DNA of 64,000 bases. It comes from Tausonia pullulans. Lineage: Eukaryota > Basidiomycota > Tremellomycetes > Cystofilobasidiales > Mrakiaceae. This document shows positions 1 to 11,727 of the stretch, piece after piece. Position 1 is the first letter of the stretch, and the number at the start of each line of letters is the position of its first letter. Location of the stretch: the NCBI GenBank assembly GCA_951802195.1, contig OX637625.1, positions 248,001 to 312,000 of the forward strand. The letters run 5' to 3'. The notes below the pieces were generated by a model that saw only the letters and a program-made list of their open reading frames with translations, did not search any database and had not been told where the DNA came from. Position numbers and translations under genes: made by a program.

Positions 1-1452
1 TGAGCACGGCAAGAGCCGCTGTAAATCGTGATACCCATGAGCCAGCTCGCAAAACCAAGGACCGGGATGAGCCGCCAGATGAAGGTGTTGAGCAAGTCCA
101 GCCAGCGCTGGCGACGGGTTTGGGAGCCATTGAATGTTGCGAAGAAGCGAGAGGAGGCTGGCAACTTGGACAATACACGGCCCGGCGCTGTCGAGGGCTC
201 TTCCAGGTCACGGTGGTGGAGTGTGGATGAGGAGGATGAGGAAGAGGTCGGGGAGATGGTGGTTTCGGCGGAAACGTCCCGGAAGGGCGCCGAGGTGTCG
301 AGCTGGATCGGACGAAGGGGGGATGAGCGAGCGGTGAGTTGGACTTCCTCCTCCTCTGAGTCGTCGTCGTCGTCTGCGATGTTGAACTTGGGCTCTCGCT
401 CCTCTTCTATCTTCTGGCCAGCCAGCTGCTCTCGCTCGTGCGGAGAAGCACTAATTCGGTCATACTGACCGCTCGCAAGCAGTTGATCGCCCGAAGATGA
501 CATCCTCCTAAGACAGAAGAGTGATATCACACGAGCCGCCCAGCCTCGGGTCGCAGAGTGGCGGGTGAGCCTCCAAAGGTCGAGGCCGGAGAATACGAAG
601 AGGGAGGCGATCACGGCCCAGCCGAGGGGCGCGTGGGCATTGTGGGCATAGAGGTCTGGCGTCGCGAGCTTGTAAATTCGAGAAGAGACAAGCGAGATCA
701 CAATGAGGGCGAGTGAAACGAGGAGAATCGGGGCGTAAAGGGAAGACCTGGCAGTCCGGAAGGCGAGGGCTAAATGGGGGGATGATGAATGCGCGGGAGC
801 AAGTGGAGGCCAAGGTCGGCATTAGGGAGCACAACGATCGTCAGTCGCGCAACACCATCTACCTCTTCTTCTCCTTGCGGCCACACAGAACTCTTCAGAA
901 CTCACCGAGTGGTAAGAGGAAAAGCATTCCGATAGTCATCGTTGCCGCGTGGCCGTAGACGATCCATCCGCCGTACTGGCCCCTCCTCTGCAGTCGTTCG
1001 TCGCCAGCCGCGAACGTCCAGTCGTGTGTCCAGTACGAGAGCGGGTTTGGGTCATGAGAGAGCAGTATATCCGTCTCGTTAAGAATAGTAAGGGGGGCCA
1101 TGCCGTGGTGGTGGTGCGAGTGACCGCCAGAAGGCGAGGTCGGAATGGGCTCCATGATCTGGCCTGAGCCGTCGACGATGTTATCGACGATGGTGGGAGT
1201 CGAGGGTGGCAAAGTGAGCTCCTCGTCCGCGGCCTCGTCGTCCTCGTCCTCGCCGCCGTGGTGATGGTCATGCCTGGGCGAGAGGATGACCGGGAGAATG
1301 CCAGGAGAAGGAGGCCGGGGAAGGGGGAAGAGCTGGTCGCTGAGCGAGCTGGAGGTCGCTGTGGGAAGGCTGACCACTGGGGGAGCGAGCGTGGAAACTA
1401 CTAGACAGGCGAGACAGGTCGTCGACGCGAGAGCGGCTCGGGTGAAACGCAT
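1..1452 (-). CDS. YTP1-like membrane protein (DUF2427 type), 3' end outside the window
   Basis: Partial gene running off the left edge. The ATG at 1452 opens a signal-peptide-like segment (MRFTRAALAS, then a hydrophobic run) followed by an acidic and His-rich lumenal stretch. After it comes a motif typical of fungal Ytp1-like proteins, with an Asn-Glu-Thr-Asp segment, then SYWTHDW, then a membrane span beginning near YGHAATMTIG. Exon 1 is 1452-906 and a GTGAGT donor at 905 joins an acceptor before 769. The splice gives the smooth span LLPLALAFRTARSS, and a second hydrophobic segment (LVSLALIVISLV) follows. Downstream is an acidic Ser-rich loop and another span near the edge. Longer in-frame sequence upstream of 1452 is less likely because it lacks a signal peptide at its start. 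Family function is unknown; yeast Ytp1 is a polytopic membrane protein. Family assignment is by remembered motif only. Confidence 0.72.
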
Positions 1453-2639
1453 TGGCGGCCTGGCTGGATGGATGGAGGAGGAAGGCGAGAGTGTTTTGTA
1501 TGCTGAAGTGGAGGTTGGGCGGAGGAAGCGAGAGCAACAGTGAATGACTGGGCGAGGGGGAGTGGATGAGAAAGGAAGAGAGCCGAAGGGCGGAGACGCA
1601 ACATCCAAGCCGGCCGCTTCCAACATTCCGCCGCCTCGTCTCTCAAGACGCTGCGTAAGCAGTGGAGTCAAGTCTTCGTCAATGCTCCGCCGCCACGACA
1701 CGGTCCCAAAGGATATCGGCTTTGCGTTACAAATATGGAACCTCGGGCCAAGCCAGGACGCCAAGAAACTAAAAGTCAGAGAGCTCTGATTGATACTTCT
1801 CTCTAGCATTATTGATGCTCGCGCGCGCACGCCTACCGGCTGTAAGCCATCCAATGAGCTGCCTGATATCATCTGCAACAGGAAGGATGATCCATCCTGC
1901 TACAAGCTGCATACGTGTATGCATACGTGTTTGCATTCGTGTTGGCATTCGTGGATGCATTCGTGTATGCATTCGATTGGGAAGGCATGTGATCGTGCGG
2001 GGAGCGGGACCAGGGTTGACGCAAACCCTGTTAGACGCGCCTGCGCCTGGGCTTGCGCTCGCTTTTGACGGCTAGCAACTCGCGTAAGCCTCTAGAACAG
2101 AGAACGGCTCCTGCTCGGCCCGAGACTGACTAAGCAATTCTTATGGTCGTCCTCTGTTCTCTCGTTCGGGGATCGGAGGTGAACCCCGGAGAAACTGCCG
2201 AGCCCCAAGAAAAGGCGAGCGGATTGGCTAGACTGAAGATTGGTCGTACCGCTCGCGCGCGAGTCATACGAGGGAGGGGTCTGTACAGGTCCTGCTGAGT
2301 TCACATATCACCGTATGACACCTGACGCCCGTATCTACGACCGGAACAAGATCCGCTGTCCGTTTTCAAAGAGGCAGACACCTTGACGTGGAGTCGGCGA
2401 ATCCAGTGGACGCGCGCTCATGACAAAGAAGCGTCTCGTAGGCATTGCAAGAGAGGAACAACAAGAACAAGCGTTTTGCGACGCGCTTAAATAGGCATTC
2501 AAAGTCGGATTTCGGCCTGCGAGGTAGACACCGGCAGACTTACACTGATACGACTCGCAAAGTCTCGAACAAGGAAAGTGTCTAGTGACTCCAAACAGTG
2601 CACGCGAACCGATATGACATATTGTACAAAGACTCCGGC
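1453..2639. other. Intergenic stretch upstream of the YTP1-like gene
   Basis: No convincing gene. It holds the 12-bp tandem repeat at 1909-1980 and leads into the left copy of the 0.8-kb repeat. Open frames here are short and lack splice-consistent extensions. Confidence 0.5.
1909..1980. repeat. 12-bp tandem repeat, six units
   Basis: Six consecutive 12-mers of consensus GCATWCGTGTAT, starting at 1909, 1921, 1933, 1945, 1957 and 1969, the last one diverged. The unit contains the self-complementary ATGCAT at its junctions. It lies about 460 bp upstream of the YTP1-like start codon, outside any recognised gene. Confidence 0.9.
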
Positions 2640-3455
2640 GTCACAGAGCATGCATTCTAAGTTGTCTTCAGTTCCACTCTCCTCTCCCTCGTCACCCTAT
2701 CCAGATCTCGTGCAGCAGCAGCGGCTTCGGCACGAAGCCACCGTCGCCGTTTTTCTTCTTATTCTTTAGTGGCTCTGATCTGACTCACCTCCCAGCTCCC
2801 CTTTCCCCGCCCAAAAACAGCAACAGACAGCCCCAGACGTCGACGCCGCTTCTGACCTGACCGCCGGCCCGGTTGAGGACACGGCGGAGCGCATACATCG
2901 TCCGGCGGAAGCGAGAGCGTTTTTCCGGCAAAAGATCCAAAGACGAGATGAAGCTGACGGTGGAGCTGACGGTGAAGCGCTCCTGATCATGGAAGGAAGG
3001 TCTTCGAAGAGCAGCCAGCGGCGGCAGGGGAGGTTGCCCAGGTTCTCAAAGACGAGACGGGAGAGCTGAGATGCTTCGTCTGAGGGAAGAAATGGAGGCC
3101 TAGAGTATGTGGTATGTGGTATGTGGTATGTGATATGTGGTATGTGGTATGCGGTATGTGGTAGGTGGTAGGAGGAGGACGAGTCGGTCAAGCGATGGTG
3201 GCTTGGGTCCAGTCCAGCCTCATCGGATACAACTGTGCCATGAGCTTTTAGTGCTGGCTCTGACTCTGATCACCTGAATGGCTTGGTGGCATCAATCGAT
3301 GCCAGGGCGCATGCCATCGATGAGATGGAGCCGAGATGACTCGGCTGACGTTGGCCCTCTCGAGAGATTCCCATCGAGTCAAATATGCGCTTTATCGAGG
3401 TCCTCAGATGAATCCTGGGATCAGACCCTCTTTATTCTACCAACGGGTACATTTT
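2640..3455 (+). repeat. Left copy of a 0.8-kb dispersed repeat (inverted partner at 35219-36044)
   Basis: The stretch from GTCACAGAGCA (2640) to GGGTACATTTT (3455) recurs in reverse orientation at 35219-36044, with only scattered substitutions and small indels; flanks outside these limits do not match. Inside are a 7-bp microsatellite (about 3105-3170), a hairpin built on GGCATCAATCGATGCC, and an open frame on the minus strand. I see no clear terminal inverted repeats, target duplication or transposase motif, so the family is unknown. A non-autonomous mobile element or a segmental duplication are both possible. Confidence 0.85.
3105..3170. repeat. 7-bp microsatellite inside the left repeat copy
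   Basis: About nine tandem copies of GTATGTG with a few single-base variants, ending in GGTAGGTGG. The same array, reverse-complemented, sits at about 35512-35587 in the partner repeat. Confidence 0.85.
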
Positions 3456-3932
3456 CATACTTGGCTAAGGGCTACGACGGGGGCGCTTCTTGAGAGGTCA
3501 CCTGCAGCTGTACTCATGCAAATAAAAAGCTGAACAAGCTGTACGTTACTCATGATACTTTTTGTTAGACGATGGGAGATCAGACTAGAGTGGAGGGCGA
3601 GATGAGGTGATGAGCCTGACTGAGCCTTCGTTAATTGCCAGGCCAACACAAATCGTTATGCGGAGTGAAGATTTTGCTGACGCCCAGTCTTCGTAAGAGA
3701 AGCTCTTATTAAGTTGCTTTTTCTTTTTTACAAATGGACAATGGTGTTCTCTGCCCTCAATCGCGTCGTGACCCCTGTCTCGTGAATCGAATGTCGAGAA
3801 ATCGTCAGACTCGACAAGACGTCCTTGTTCTCTCGCTCGCCCAGGAAGCCAGTCTCCCGACGCCCATCTCCTTCTCCTTCCCCCTGCTCCTTATCTTCTC
3901 TTTCTGCGACTTCACCGTTCATCCCACTCTTC

Positions 3933-6386
3933 ATGTCTTGGAAGATGAAGGCGAACTGGCAGGATGCCTGCCGAAAGATGGATAGTGAGTTAGCTCGCAC
4001 CCCGAAGCAACGGCCGTCGTCGTCGTCTTCAGCTGCCCCCTCCTCCCCGTCCCCGTCTTCTTCCTTACTTCTCCCCTCGCGTCGAATGCCCCATCATGTA
4101 TCTGAATTCCTCACCCTCCATGCAGAGGCCCGAAGACTCGTCAAAGATGGCCACGAGGATGCGGGAGTCCGTTCCATGCGAGCCGGTGCGTTACTCTCGG
4201 TACCCCGCCTAGCTTGGCTGGAGCCATCGGCTCTCGGTTTCCACCGACACTCATCCGCGTGATTCCAGTGAGAACGAGGTGGAGGACCGCTGAGACCTCG
4301 ATCGACCATCTCCTCTTCGCAGCTTTGGAAGACAAACATAATATCATCCTGGATTCTCAATTGTGGGTGAAGGCCCCCGGCGAAGGCAGAACAGTCGAGG
4401 TTATGACCTGTCTCGCTTGTTTCCTCGCGTCCTCCCCGCCAGCGATCTTGCTCAGGACCACATCGCCTTTGCCCGCCTTTACGTAATTCTCCGTCCTATC
4501 TCCCCTCAAGAGAGCAAGGAAGACTGACTATACCTTCTTCTTAGCGGCTTGACTCTCAACCATTCTCTGCGGATGAAGCACTCCAAAGCCTCTCGGCTGC
4601 CTTGGAGCTCTACCAGACTCTCGGCGACGTTGAGCGTGTTGCTGACACTCGCGAGTTGTTGGCCCGCATGCTCGAGTACGTTGAGACCAGAGTAAGCTGT
4701 CAGGAAGGCGAGGTAGACGGATGCGATGGGCCCTCGCGGCTTGAGCAAGCGAGGGAGCTGAGAGTGTCGGGCGTGAGCGATGGAGGTGGGGTGGCATGTG
4801 CCGGTCCTCAATCGGTGAGAGCTGTCTATACCACCTGGGATTGACCTGTTAGGCTGAGGCAGACCCGTCGATTCTTCTAGTGCCACAAGGTCATGCTCGG
4901 AGACGAGGCCAATCGCTGGTTTGTCATTCTTCTCTCCTGCTTACAAGGTAGCATGTATACTGATTTCGTCGAGGCGTCATCAGCGCCGGCTGCGATTCAA
5001 TCTACTACTGCTCTCCCAAGTGCCAGTCAGTTCGTCTCCCACCTCATCCTTCGCATCATCTCCATTGAACTACTGGCGTTCCTGTCAAGACTCGCCGACT
5101 GGCCCCGCCACTATCAACTCTGCCGGTTTTACAATTTCCATGAGGCCCCTCCGCCCTCATCTTTGGAGCCTACCCCCGCCAGCACCATCATCCACAGCGA
5201 CGCCAGGTCCCCCTCTTTCCTCAGCTTCTCCCCTTCCACCACCGAGTCGCTTGTACCCCGCACTCCATTCACGCACAATCACCAGCACAACGACGTCGAG
5301 CGGGCTTGGAGTCTCTCGCCGACCGCGCCGTTCAGCGACCACGACCGCCACCGCCACCGCTACCCACGTCCCCGTCGGGTATCGTCGCCAATCCTTCCGT
5401 CCTATGGGGCTGGCAGCCACGCAACCAACGGTTCGGTTGCCTCGGACTCGAGGAGGGGCACCTCGTTCGCACGAAGGCAGCACTCCGATGGAGACCTCCC
5501 CGAATATGTCGACGAAGGATGGTGTAAGGAGGTGGGCGAGTGAACCCCTTTGGCTGCTACCCTCTTCTGGTACTAAAGAGAGGACGTCTTTGTCCGTGCT
5601 GCAAGCGCCGTTGCCTCTCTGTGCGCAGGTCCGTCCGGATTCCTTCCTCCTCGCCATCCCCTTTACCGTTCATTGACTTCGTCCGCCCCTGTCAAAAACC
5701 TCAGCTTCATTCCCCCTCCCATCGACCGCGGCCCCGACAACGAATGGGCCCCCCACAAGAGGATTCATAGCAGTGCCAGCACCAGTAGCACAAACACCAG
5801 CATCCACATTTTTGGTCGGACGAGGTCGAGCTCGGTGACGGCGGCGCCTGTGGTGATGTCGCCGCCACCCGTCGAGCAGCAGAAGCCGAACAGCAAGATC
5901 GTCGTCGTTGACCTCGACAGGGGCATCGAGGACGACCAGCTCCGCTCTCCCTCTGGCCACCGAAGTGCGAGCCCTCCGTCGCCGTCGAGGCGCAAGTTCC
6001 TCATTCATCCCACGAGGCGTAGGTTGATGGATCCATCCGACGGCGACCATGTCGACCTCTCAGTCAGAGAGGAGCTGCCAATCGACAAGAAGCCTCGTCG
6101 TCGGTCGAGGACGCCGACTCTGCCTCCCACTCCCGTGGCTTCCCTCCAGCAGCAGCCGCAGCAGGAACTCGAACCGATGATCGATAGAACGTCGTCTTTG
6201 CCGTTGTCGTCGACGGTCGGAGGAGTCGGTGGGCCCGCCGTGCCCCTGCTCAGGAAGCCGCCACCCACATCGGTGCCTGCGTCCATGGCGGCGCCGTTGT
6301 CCGAGACGGTCGCGGGACTGCTGAAGCTGCTTTCGACGACGCAGAACGCAGTCACGAGCAGCAGCATGAGAAGTGGCAGCTCGTGA
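3933..6386 (+). CDS. Unrecognised protein: helical N-terminus, Ser/Pro-rich C-terminus
   Basis: The start is the ATG at 3933 (MSWKMKANWQDACRKMD). The N-terminal third is spread over short exons. One ends at SMRA before a GTGCGT donor, one encodes ALEDKHNIILDSQL, and one (about 4546-4690) encodes a TPR- or MIT-like helical segment with LELYQTLGDVERVAD and LLARMLEYVE. A further short exon carries CHKVMLGDEANRW. The rest, from about 5050, is low-complexity and rich in Ser, Pro, Thr and Arg. An intron at 5524-5628 keeps frame (DEGWC joined to PSGFLPP). The stop is at 6384-6386. The exon joins between 4690 and 5050 are uncertain. I do not recognise the family. The layout (short helical module plus long disordered tail) suggests a scaffold or regulatory protein, which is only inference. 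Confidence 0.55.
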
Positions 6387-6889
6387 GGGAGACAGGAGGA
6401 GGAGAGAACCCAACGTGATAATGCGAGGTTGGGGGAAGGGGAGGGGAAGATGGGGGAGTCCTGACTTAGCTTGCTTGGTTTCTTTCATTTGATGGCTTGA
6501 GCTTCTTCATGTACCTTGTTCGTCCGATCTTGCATGCCTCGCTCAATTCCGTTTCCGTACGTCCATCAATCTATCAAGCGAGGAGAAGGGATGGCGGTCC
6601 AAGTGTGTCGACCGATTCAAACTAAGTAAGCAGCCGGACAGGTGGGTTGAGGGGACATTGAACGAGGAAACTAAGGACAAGTGACGAATAAAGCAAGTGT
6701 AGAGAGGAACTGAGAGCGGATATATATGTGTGTGGGGGTGTGTGTGTGAGAAAGAGGGAGAGGAAGAGAGAAAAAGAGAGAAAAAGAAAAAGAGAGAAAG
6801 AGCGACTTACGAACTGAGAGACGAGAGGAGAGAAGAAGGAAGGAAGGAAGCAAGGAAGGAGGAGAGGGAGCCTACGCTTTACCCCTCTT
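6387..6889. other. 3'-3' intergenic stretch with purine-rich simple sequence
   Basis: Lies between two convergent genes. From about 6720 to 6880 it turns into TATATGTGTG and TGTGTG runs followed by long GA/AAAG-rich simple sequence. No gene is seen. Confidence 0.6.
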
Positions 6890-9289
6890 TCAAGCAGCAG
6901 TAGCTTTCTTTCCATCCTCCCCCTCTTCTCCATTCACCACCTCCCCTCCATTCGATACCTCCCCTTCATCCTCCTTCTTCTCCTTCTCCTTCTTCTCCTT
7001 CTCCTTCTTCTCCTTCTCCTTCTTCTCCTCCACATCTTCCTCTTCCTTCCCCTCCCCAACCCTGATCTCCCCTTGTCCTTCCTCCTCTCCATCTGCCGCC
7101 GCATCGCCCTCAGCATCCCCAAACACCGGTATCCCCCTTCGCACCACCCCGTCCGGCCTCCTCGCGGACACCGTCGCGTCGTCCACGCCTTCCTTCTCCT
7201 CTTCGGTCACCTCTGGAGCGAGAGCGCCCGCAGTCGCGTCCGGCTCCGGGATCGCGCTCAGCGGACGGGCCTTCTTCCCGCCGCCGAAGAAGGCGAACTT
7301 GCGCGGGGTGGTGGCGAACTCGTCTTCCTCGCCGTGAGGCGTGTCCTCCTGCGGGGCTGGAGGAGGGGTGGAAGAGGAAAAGAAGGCGGAGGAAGAGGAG
7401 GAGGAGGTGGAGGAGAAGGAGGAGGCGGGGAACGTCTGCTGATGCGCGAGTTCTTCGATGGCCGAAGAGGAGGCGAAGGACCGTTGTCGGGGAGAGAGGA
7501 AGCCGTCGTCGTCGCCGTCGTTGGTATCGCTAACGTCTCCGTTCCTGCCGGAGCCGTTGAGAGAGAGGTCGTGGGGACGGGCCGTGCTGGCTGAGGTGGA
7601 GAGAGTGGAAAACGAGGTAGATGTGGAGGAGGAAGAGAAGGAGAGCACGGCAGCGGAGGTGGTAGCCGGCGTTGAGCCCAACGACGAAGAGGACGAGGCG
7701 AGAGGTGGAGGTGGAAGGCCGATGGGCGGGAGGATGGAGAAGAGCGGACCGGAGGAGGCCTCTTGGTGCGCGCCTGGTTGGGAGTAAGCGTCGAAGGGAT
7801 CTGTTGTTGTAGAGTAGATTCCATGTCAGTTTGTGAAAGAAGGTGGAATAGGGAGAATGGCGAGAGGGACAGGTCACGAACCGGGGTTGGCAGCGAGCAA
7901 GGGCTCGAGGACGGGATCATCCGCCTTGGTCATGATCCGGTCGTAGACCTCGAGCTGGGTCTTGACGACCATACCAAGCTTGGAAAGAATCTCCTCCCAG
8001 ACCTCCTCCTCGTGCTCAAGAACCTGCACCGGGAGAAGAGAGAGGATGATTCAGTCAGCTTGCTCATTGCCCCGATCCGACGAAGTGCTCGTCCACCCAC
8101 CTCCTCATAGTACGCCCCCTTCAGTCGGTCCAGCCCATCAACCTGCTGCTGCAGAAGCTCCAGGGTCCTCCTGAAGCTCCCAAGGTCCCTTCCACTCATC
8201 ACCGTGGACCCCGCTCCGGCCCCCGTCTTCCGCTTCGACCGAGCCTGCCGAAGGTTATCCTGCTCTGTCTGGCGGAGAGCCCGCGTCTGCGCGACGAGAG
8301 CCCGCTCATGTGCGAGTTGACGGTCCGAGGTCTCTCGACGATAGGCGTCGAGGGTGTCGAGGAGGGGGATCTCGAAGTTCTGGGAGGGAGACCAGCGACG
8401 GGATGGGAACGTCAGTCGATGTTTGAGCGCTTTGCCTGCCACCTTGCGCCGCGTCCCGAATTCAAGGCAAGCCATCTCTCTCTTCCTCCATCTCGCCCTG
8501 TCCTACCATGGACGTGCCAGAGGAAGCACACGGATGGGGACTTGACACATCCAGGCTCCCCTCGTCCCGTCGTCGCCTGTCTGTCCTCTCGCTCGCCCTG
8601 AACCGGCGGGCGGGCGAGGGCTTCGATCCCGAACCCCTTCACGCGCTGTCCTTCCTCGCCCTTGGCTCGATGCCGAACGCGAAGGGCAGAAAAGCGGGAG
8701 CTGTCCCACCGAGGAGAGAGAGAACGAGAATCAAAGAGACGACGCCAGCAGGGCAAATCTCCCTCCCTTATCAGCCCTGAGGGAAGGTCGGAGGGGGAAG
8801 CGAGCGTGTCCCCCTATACTTGTCTCGTTGTCGTGTCCGCCGCCCTCCTAATCCCCCCCCGCCCCCTCCCTCGGCCTCCATCCTGTCACCTCCTTCCCTG
8901 CTCCCCGAACAGGACCCAGACCCACCAGCAGACTCACCTTATAGAATGTATCCGCCAACACCTGCTCGCTCCCCGAGACGACGTAGTGGAACCCGGCGCA
9001 AGCCTGCAAGCCGGGCCCGGCCCGATCCGCTCCTTTCACGCGGGCGCAAGCGTCCATGGCGCTGGCGAGCTGGGCGGTCGCGTGGGACTTCGCGAGGAGG
9101 GACTGGCGATAGGCCTTCCCGGCGGAGAGAAGGTCTTCGTATGAGGCCAGGGCCTGGCGGAGGTCGGCGCGGGTGATGAGGAGGTGGGGGCCGTCGGGGG
9201 GGAGGTAGGAGTTGGTTGTTGTGGTGGACTGGGAAGGGAAAGACGGCCGTCAGACTGGCGTGGAGATCCCCCCCCCCTCCCCGGAAGAA

Positions 9290-9325
<36 letters not shown>

Positions 9326-9640
9326 GGCGAGCATGTAAGGACGTACGAAGGTCGGAGAAGGAGGTCGGGGTCCCCCGCCGCCGGCCAGGCTTGACGCAGC
9401 CGTCGTCGTTGAACGGAGCGAGTCGAGCCGAGGCCGGCTGGGGCGGGTGGGCGTCGCCTGCTGGTGGGCGGCGGCCATGCTTATGGCGAGCGGAGAGCGC
9501 TGGGGGTGGCTGTTCGGAGCAAAGGACCACGAGGCCCGTGTGCGGTGATGATGGTTGGGAGAGCCAGCGTCGGCGGAGGACGCGTACGTCCCTTGGCGCG
9601 CGTGGTCGCCTGCCTTCCCTGGGTTCTCCGCACAGGCCAT
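6890..9640 (-). CDS. IVY1-like BAR-domain protein
   Basis: Five exons: 9640-9347, 9228-8938, 8379-8101, 8023-7882 and 7800-6890. The centre reads as one long helical BAR-type domain. Exon 2 has the stretch with DACARVKGADRAGPG and then the landmark SEQVLADTFYK, which joins exon 3 NFEIPLLDTLDAYR. The closing helices include YYEEVLEHEEEVWEEIL and VYDRIMTKADD. In yeast, Ivy1 is a phospholipid- and Ypt7-binding vacuolar protein of this fold; the same role here is inferred. The C-terminal half is disordered, with Ser-rich, acidic and repeated Lys-Glu blocks near the end. The start is uncertain. The ATG at 9640 is in frame, but an out-of-frame ATG lies 10 nt upstream and a second in-frame ATG is at 9478. 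Intron 1 contains a GA/CT microsatellite. Confidence 0.75.
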
Positions 9641-9767
9641 GGCTTCTCATCTCATCGACGGCTTCCAGGGCGCTTGACTTTCACATTGATTTCTTTAGAG
9701 GAATGACGCAGGTGGGAAAGAAGAGGGAGGGGGGTGGGCTAGCTATTTGAGGGCTGGGACGGAGGGA

Positions 9768-9785
9768 GGGGGGGGGGGGGGGGGG
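9768..9785. repeat. 18-nt G run (C run on the sense strand)
   Basis: An unbroken run of 18 G upstream of the IVY1-like start. On the sense (minus) strand it is a C tract in the likely 5' leader. Its length may vary or be misread by the sequencer. Confidence 0.8.
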
Positions 9786-9908
9786 TAAGAGGAAGGAGAG
9801 GGACGACAATGAGCTGCAGAGAGAGGAGAGAGTACAAGGGCTTTGCGACGGAGGAACAACAACGACAGCCGATGGGATGAAGTGAGATGTTAAGGGGGGT
9901 GCGTTGAC

Positions 9909-11727
9909 TTAGGCGGCGGTGGCCTCAGGAGCCTCCTCCTTCGGGGGCTCAGCCTTGGCAAGCGCCTCGACGGCCTCCTCCTCGGCCGGGTCCTGCTGGC
10001 TCGAGAGAGCGACCTTGACGGCGAGGGCGCGACCCTCGACCTCGGTGCCATCGACGGCGAGCGCCTTCTTCTGCTCCTCCTCCGAAGCGCAGTCGACGAA
10101 ACCGAAGCCCTTGGAACGCCGGGCGCCGAACTTGCGCTGGACAATGCGAGCCGTGTGGACCGTGACGCCGGCGTTGGCGAAGACGGCCTTGAGGCCCTCA
10201 TCCTCGAGCGTGAAGGGGAGGTTGGCGACCTGGGAGCCGGGGAGGGGCCAAGTCAGCGGCGTGGAAACTGGATATCAAAGGAAGAAAGAAAACAACAGAG
10301 AGAATCGAGCTGGACGAGAGCTTCGACTCACAAAGACAAGCGTCTTGGACGGCTCGCCAGTCGGGGCGGCCCGAGGCGGACGAGGAGCCCGGGGAGCCTT
10401 GGGCTCCTTCGGCTGCTGCTCGCCAGCCTCCGCGTCGTCGATCCGGGCAGCAGCCCCAGCGGCCTTGGACTTCTTCGGCGGGCGGGTCGCCTTGGGGGCA
10501 GAGGCGGCGGGGGCGCCGTTCTCGCCGGCAGCGCCCTCGGAGACCTCACCCTCGGCGGCCTTCTTCGCTCCACGGCGGCGGGGGGGACGCTGGAGGGAGA
10601 CCATCGTCAGCGTCGAGGCATGAGGAGGAAAGGGGGATGGATGGAAGCGAGCGAGCGAACGCACCGTCCTCTTGGCCTTGGGCTTCGCCTCTCCGTCAGC
10701 GGCGGCGGCGGCAGCGGTCTCCTCCTCGCCATCGACCGCGTCCTCGGCGCGAGGAGCCCGACCGGCAGCGGGAGCCTTCTTGGGCCTGACCTTCTTCTCC
10801 TTGGGCTGAGGGGGCTTGGCCAGCTCGACGGCGAGCTCGCGGCCGTCGATGTCTGATGGAGACGAGCGAGAGAGACGAGAGAGACGGGCGTTTAGGTTCG
10901 GTCGCGCGGGATAGGTAGCACGCGAACACGCGGGGACGGCCACACACCCTTCTTGTTGAGGGCATCGATGGCGCGCTCGGCGTCCTCCTGGGTCTTGTAG
11001 GTGACGAAACCGTAGCCGGACGAGCGCTGGCCGCGGAAGACGATCTGGAGGTCCAGGCTGGATGAGAAAGCGGGCCAGAGAGAGGAGGGAGGTGGGGGTG
11101 GGGGGGGGGGGGGGGACGAGCAAGCGAGCGAGCGAACGAGCGAACGAGGGCGGGAAAGGGCAAGGGGAAAGGGAATGGGCGGTAAGTCAGCCATGCAAAG
11201 ACAAGGGTAGCAAGCAGGCAAGGGCTGCCGAGCGAGACCGAAGGGGACAAGGGTTGATTGAAAGGGGTGGCCGGTCGAACGAGACTGAGAGATGGGCCGG
11301 TGGACTCGGCGAAAGCGAAGAGGGAAAGAGCCCGACTTACATTTCGCCTCCGACAGGCTCAAAGATGGCACGGAGGTCGTCGTCCACGGACTTGTACGAG
11401 AGGTTTCCGGCGAAGACCTGGGGCGACCATCGGGGGGGCGGAGGTGTGTCGTCAGCGATGGGCGAGCGAAGGAAGGCAGGCGGGCGGTTCGAGCGAAAAG
11501 AGCGCCGCCGGGGACAAGGGGGGGCGACTCAAGATGGTGACGCCGTCCTCCTCCGCCACCCGACCCATCGCATGGCTCCCTCCCTGCCTAGACGCAGGCT
11601 GGCGGCGCTCTCGGTCGACGGGGCAGGAACGCACCTTGACGCCCTCCTCCTTGGGAGCCTCGGAGGCGGCGGCGGGGGTAGCCTCGGTGGTCGGGGCAGT
11701 AGCGGTGGCCTGCTCTTCGGTCGACAT
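9909..11727 (-). CDS. Two-RRM RNA-binding protein
   Basis: Six exons: 11727-11635, 11417-11341, 11057-10948, 10852-10665, 10589-10332 and 10229-9909. RRM1 is split over exons 2-4: RNP2-like VFAGNLSY, RNP1 SSGYGFVTY, then DALNKKDIDGREL. A long linker follows, rich in Lys, Pro, Ala and Arg (basic, with KAPRAPRPPRAAP). RRM2 begins at LVFVANLPFT and has RNP1 KGFGFVDC. The tail is acidic and Ala/Glu-rich. Splice phases agree at all five joins. The two canonical RRMs flanking a basic disordered linker indicate binding to RNA, with targets unknown; no organism-specific name can be given. A 16-nt C tract on the sense strand sits upstream of the exon 3 acceptor. The start context (first ATG after the leader, STEEQATATAP) looks good. 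Confidence 0.9.
11100..11115. repeat. 16-nt G run inside an RRM-gene intron
   Basis: On the sense (minus) strand this is a C run about 40 nt upstream of the exon 3 acceptor at 11058, so it acts as part of the pyrimidine tract of intron 2. Confidence 0.8.

Noticed and set aside
895-1878. Longer N-terminus for the YTP1-like protein from 1878
   Set aside because: The 142 extra residues have no conserved look and would bury the signal peptide that begins at 1452.
3105-3170. GTATGTG array as a telomere-like repeat
   Set aside because: It is short, degenerate, internal to a dispersed repeat and present in inverted copy; nothing else suggests a chromosome end.
2640-3455. The 0.8-kb repeat as a solo LTR or DNA transposon
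   Set aside because: I see no matching end structure, target duplication or protein domain, so no family name is given.
9184-9750. Plus-strand Gly/Arg-rich frames antisense to the IVY1-like gene
   Set aside because: Low-complexity shadow frames of a GC-rich gene, without splice logic or domains.
10275-11123. A long minus-strand open frame across the RRM gene
   Set aside because: It reads through introns; the spliced RRM1 and RRM2 model explains the conserved motifs and the frame.
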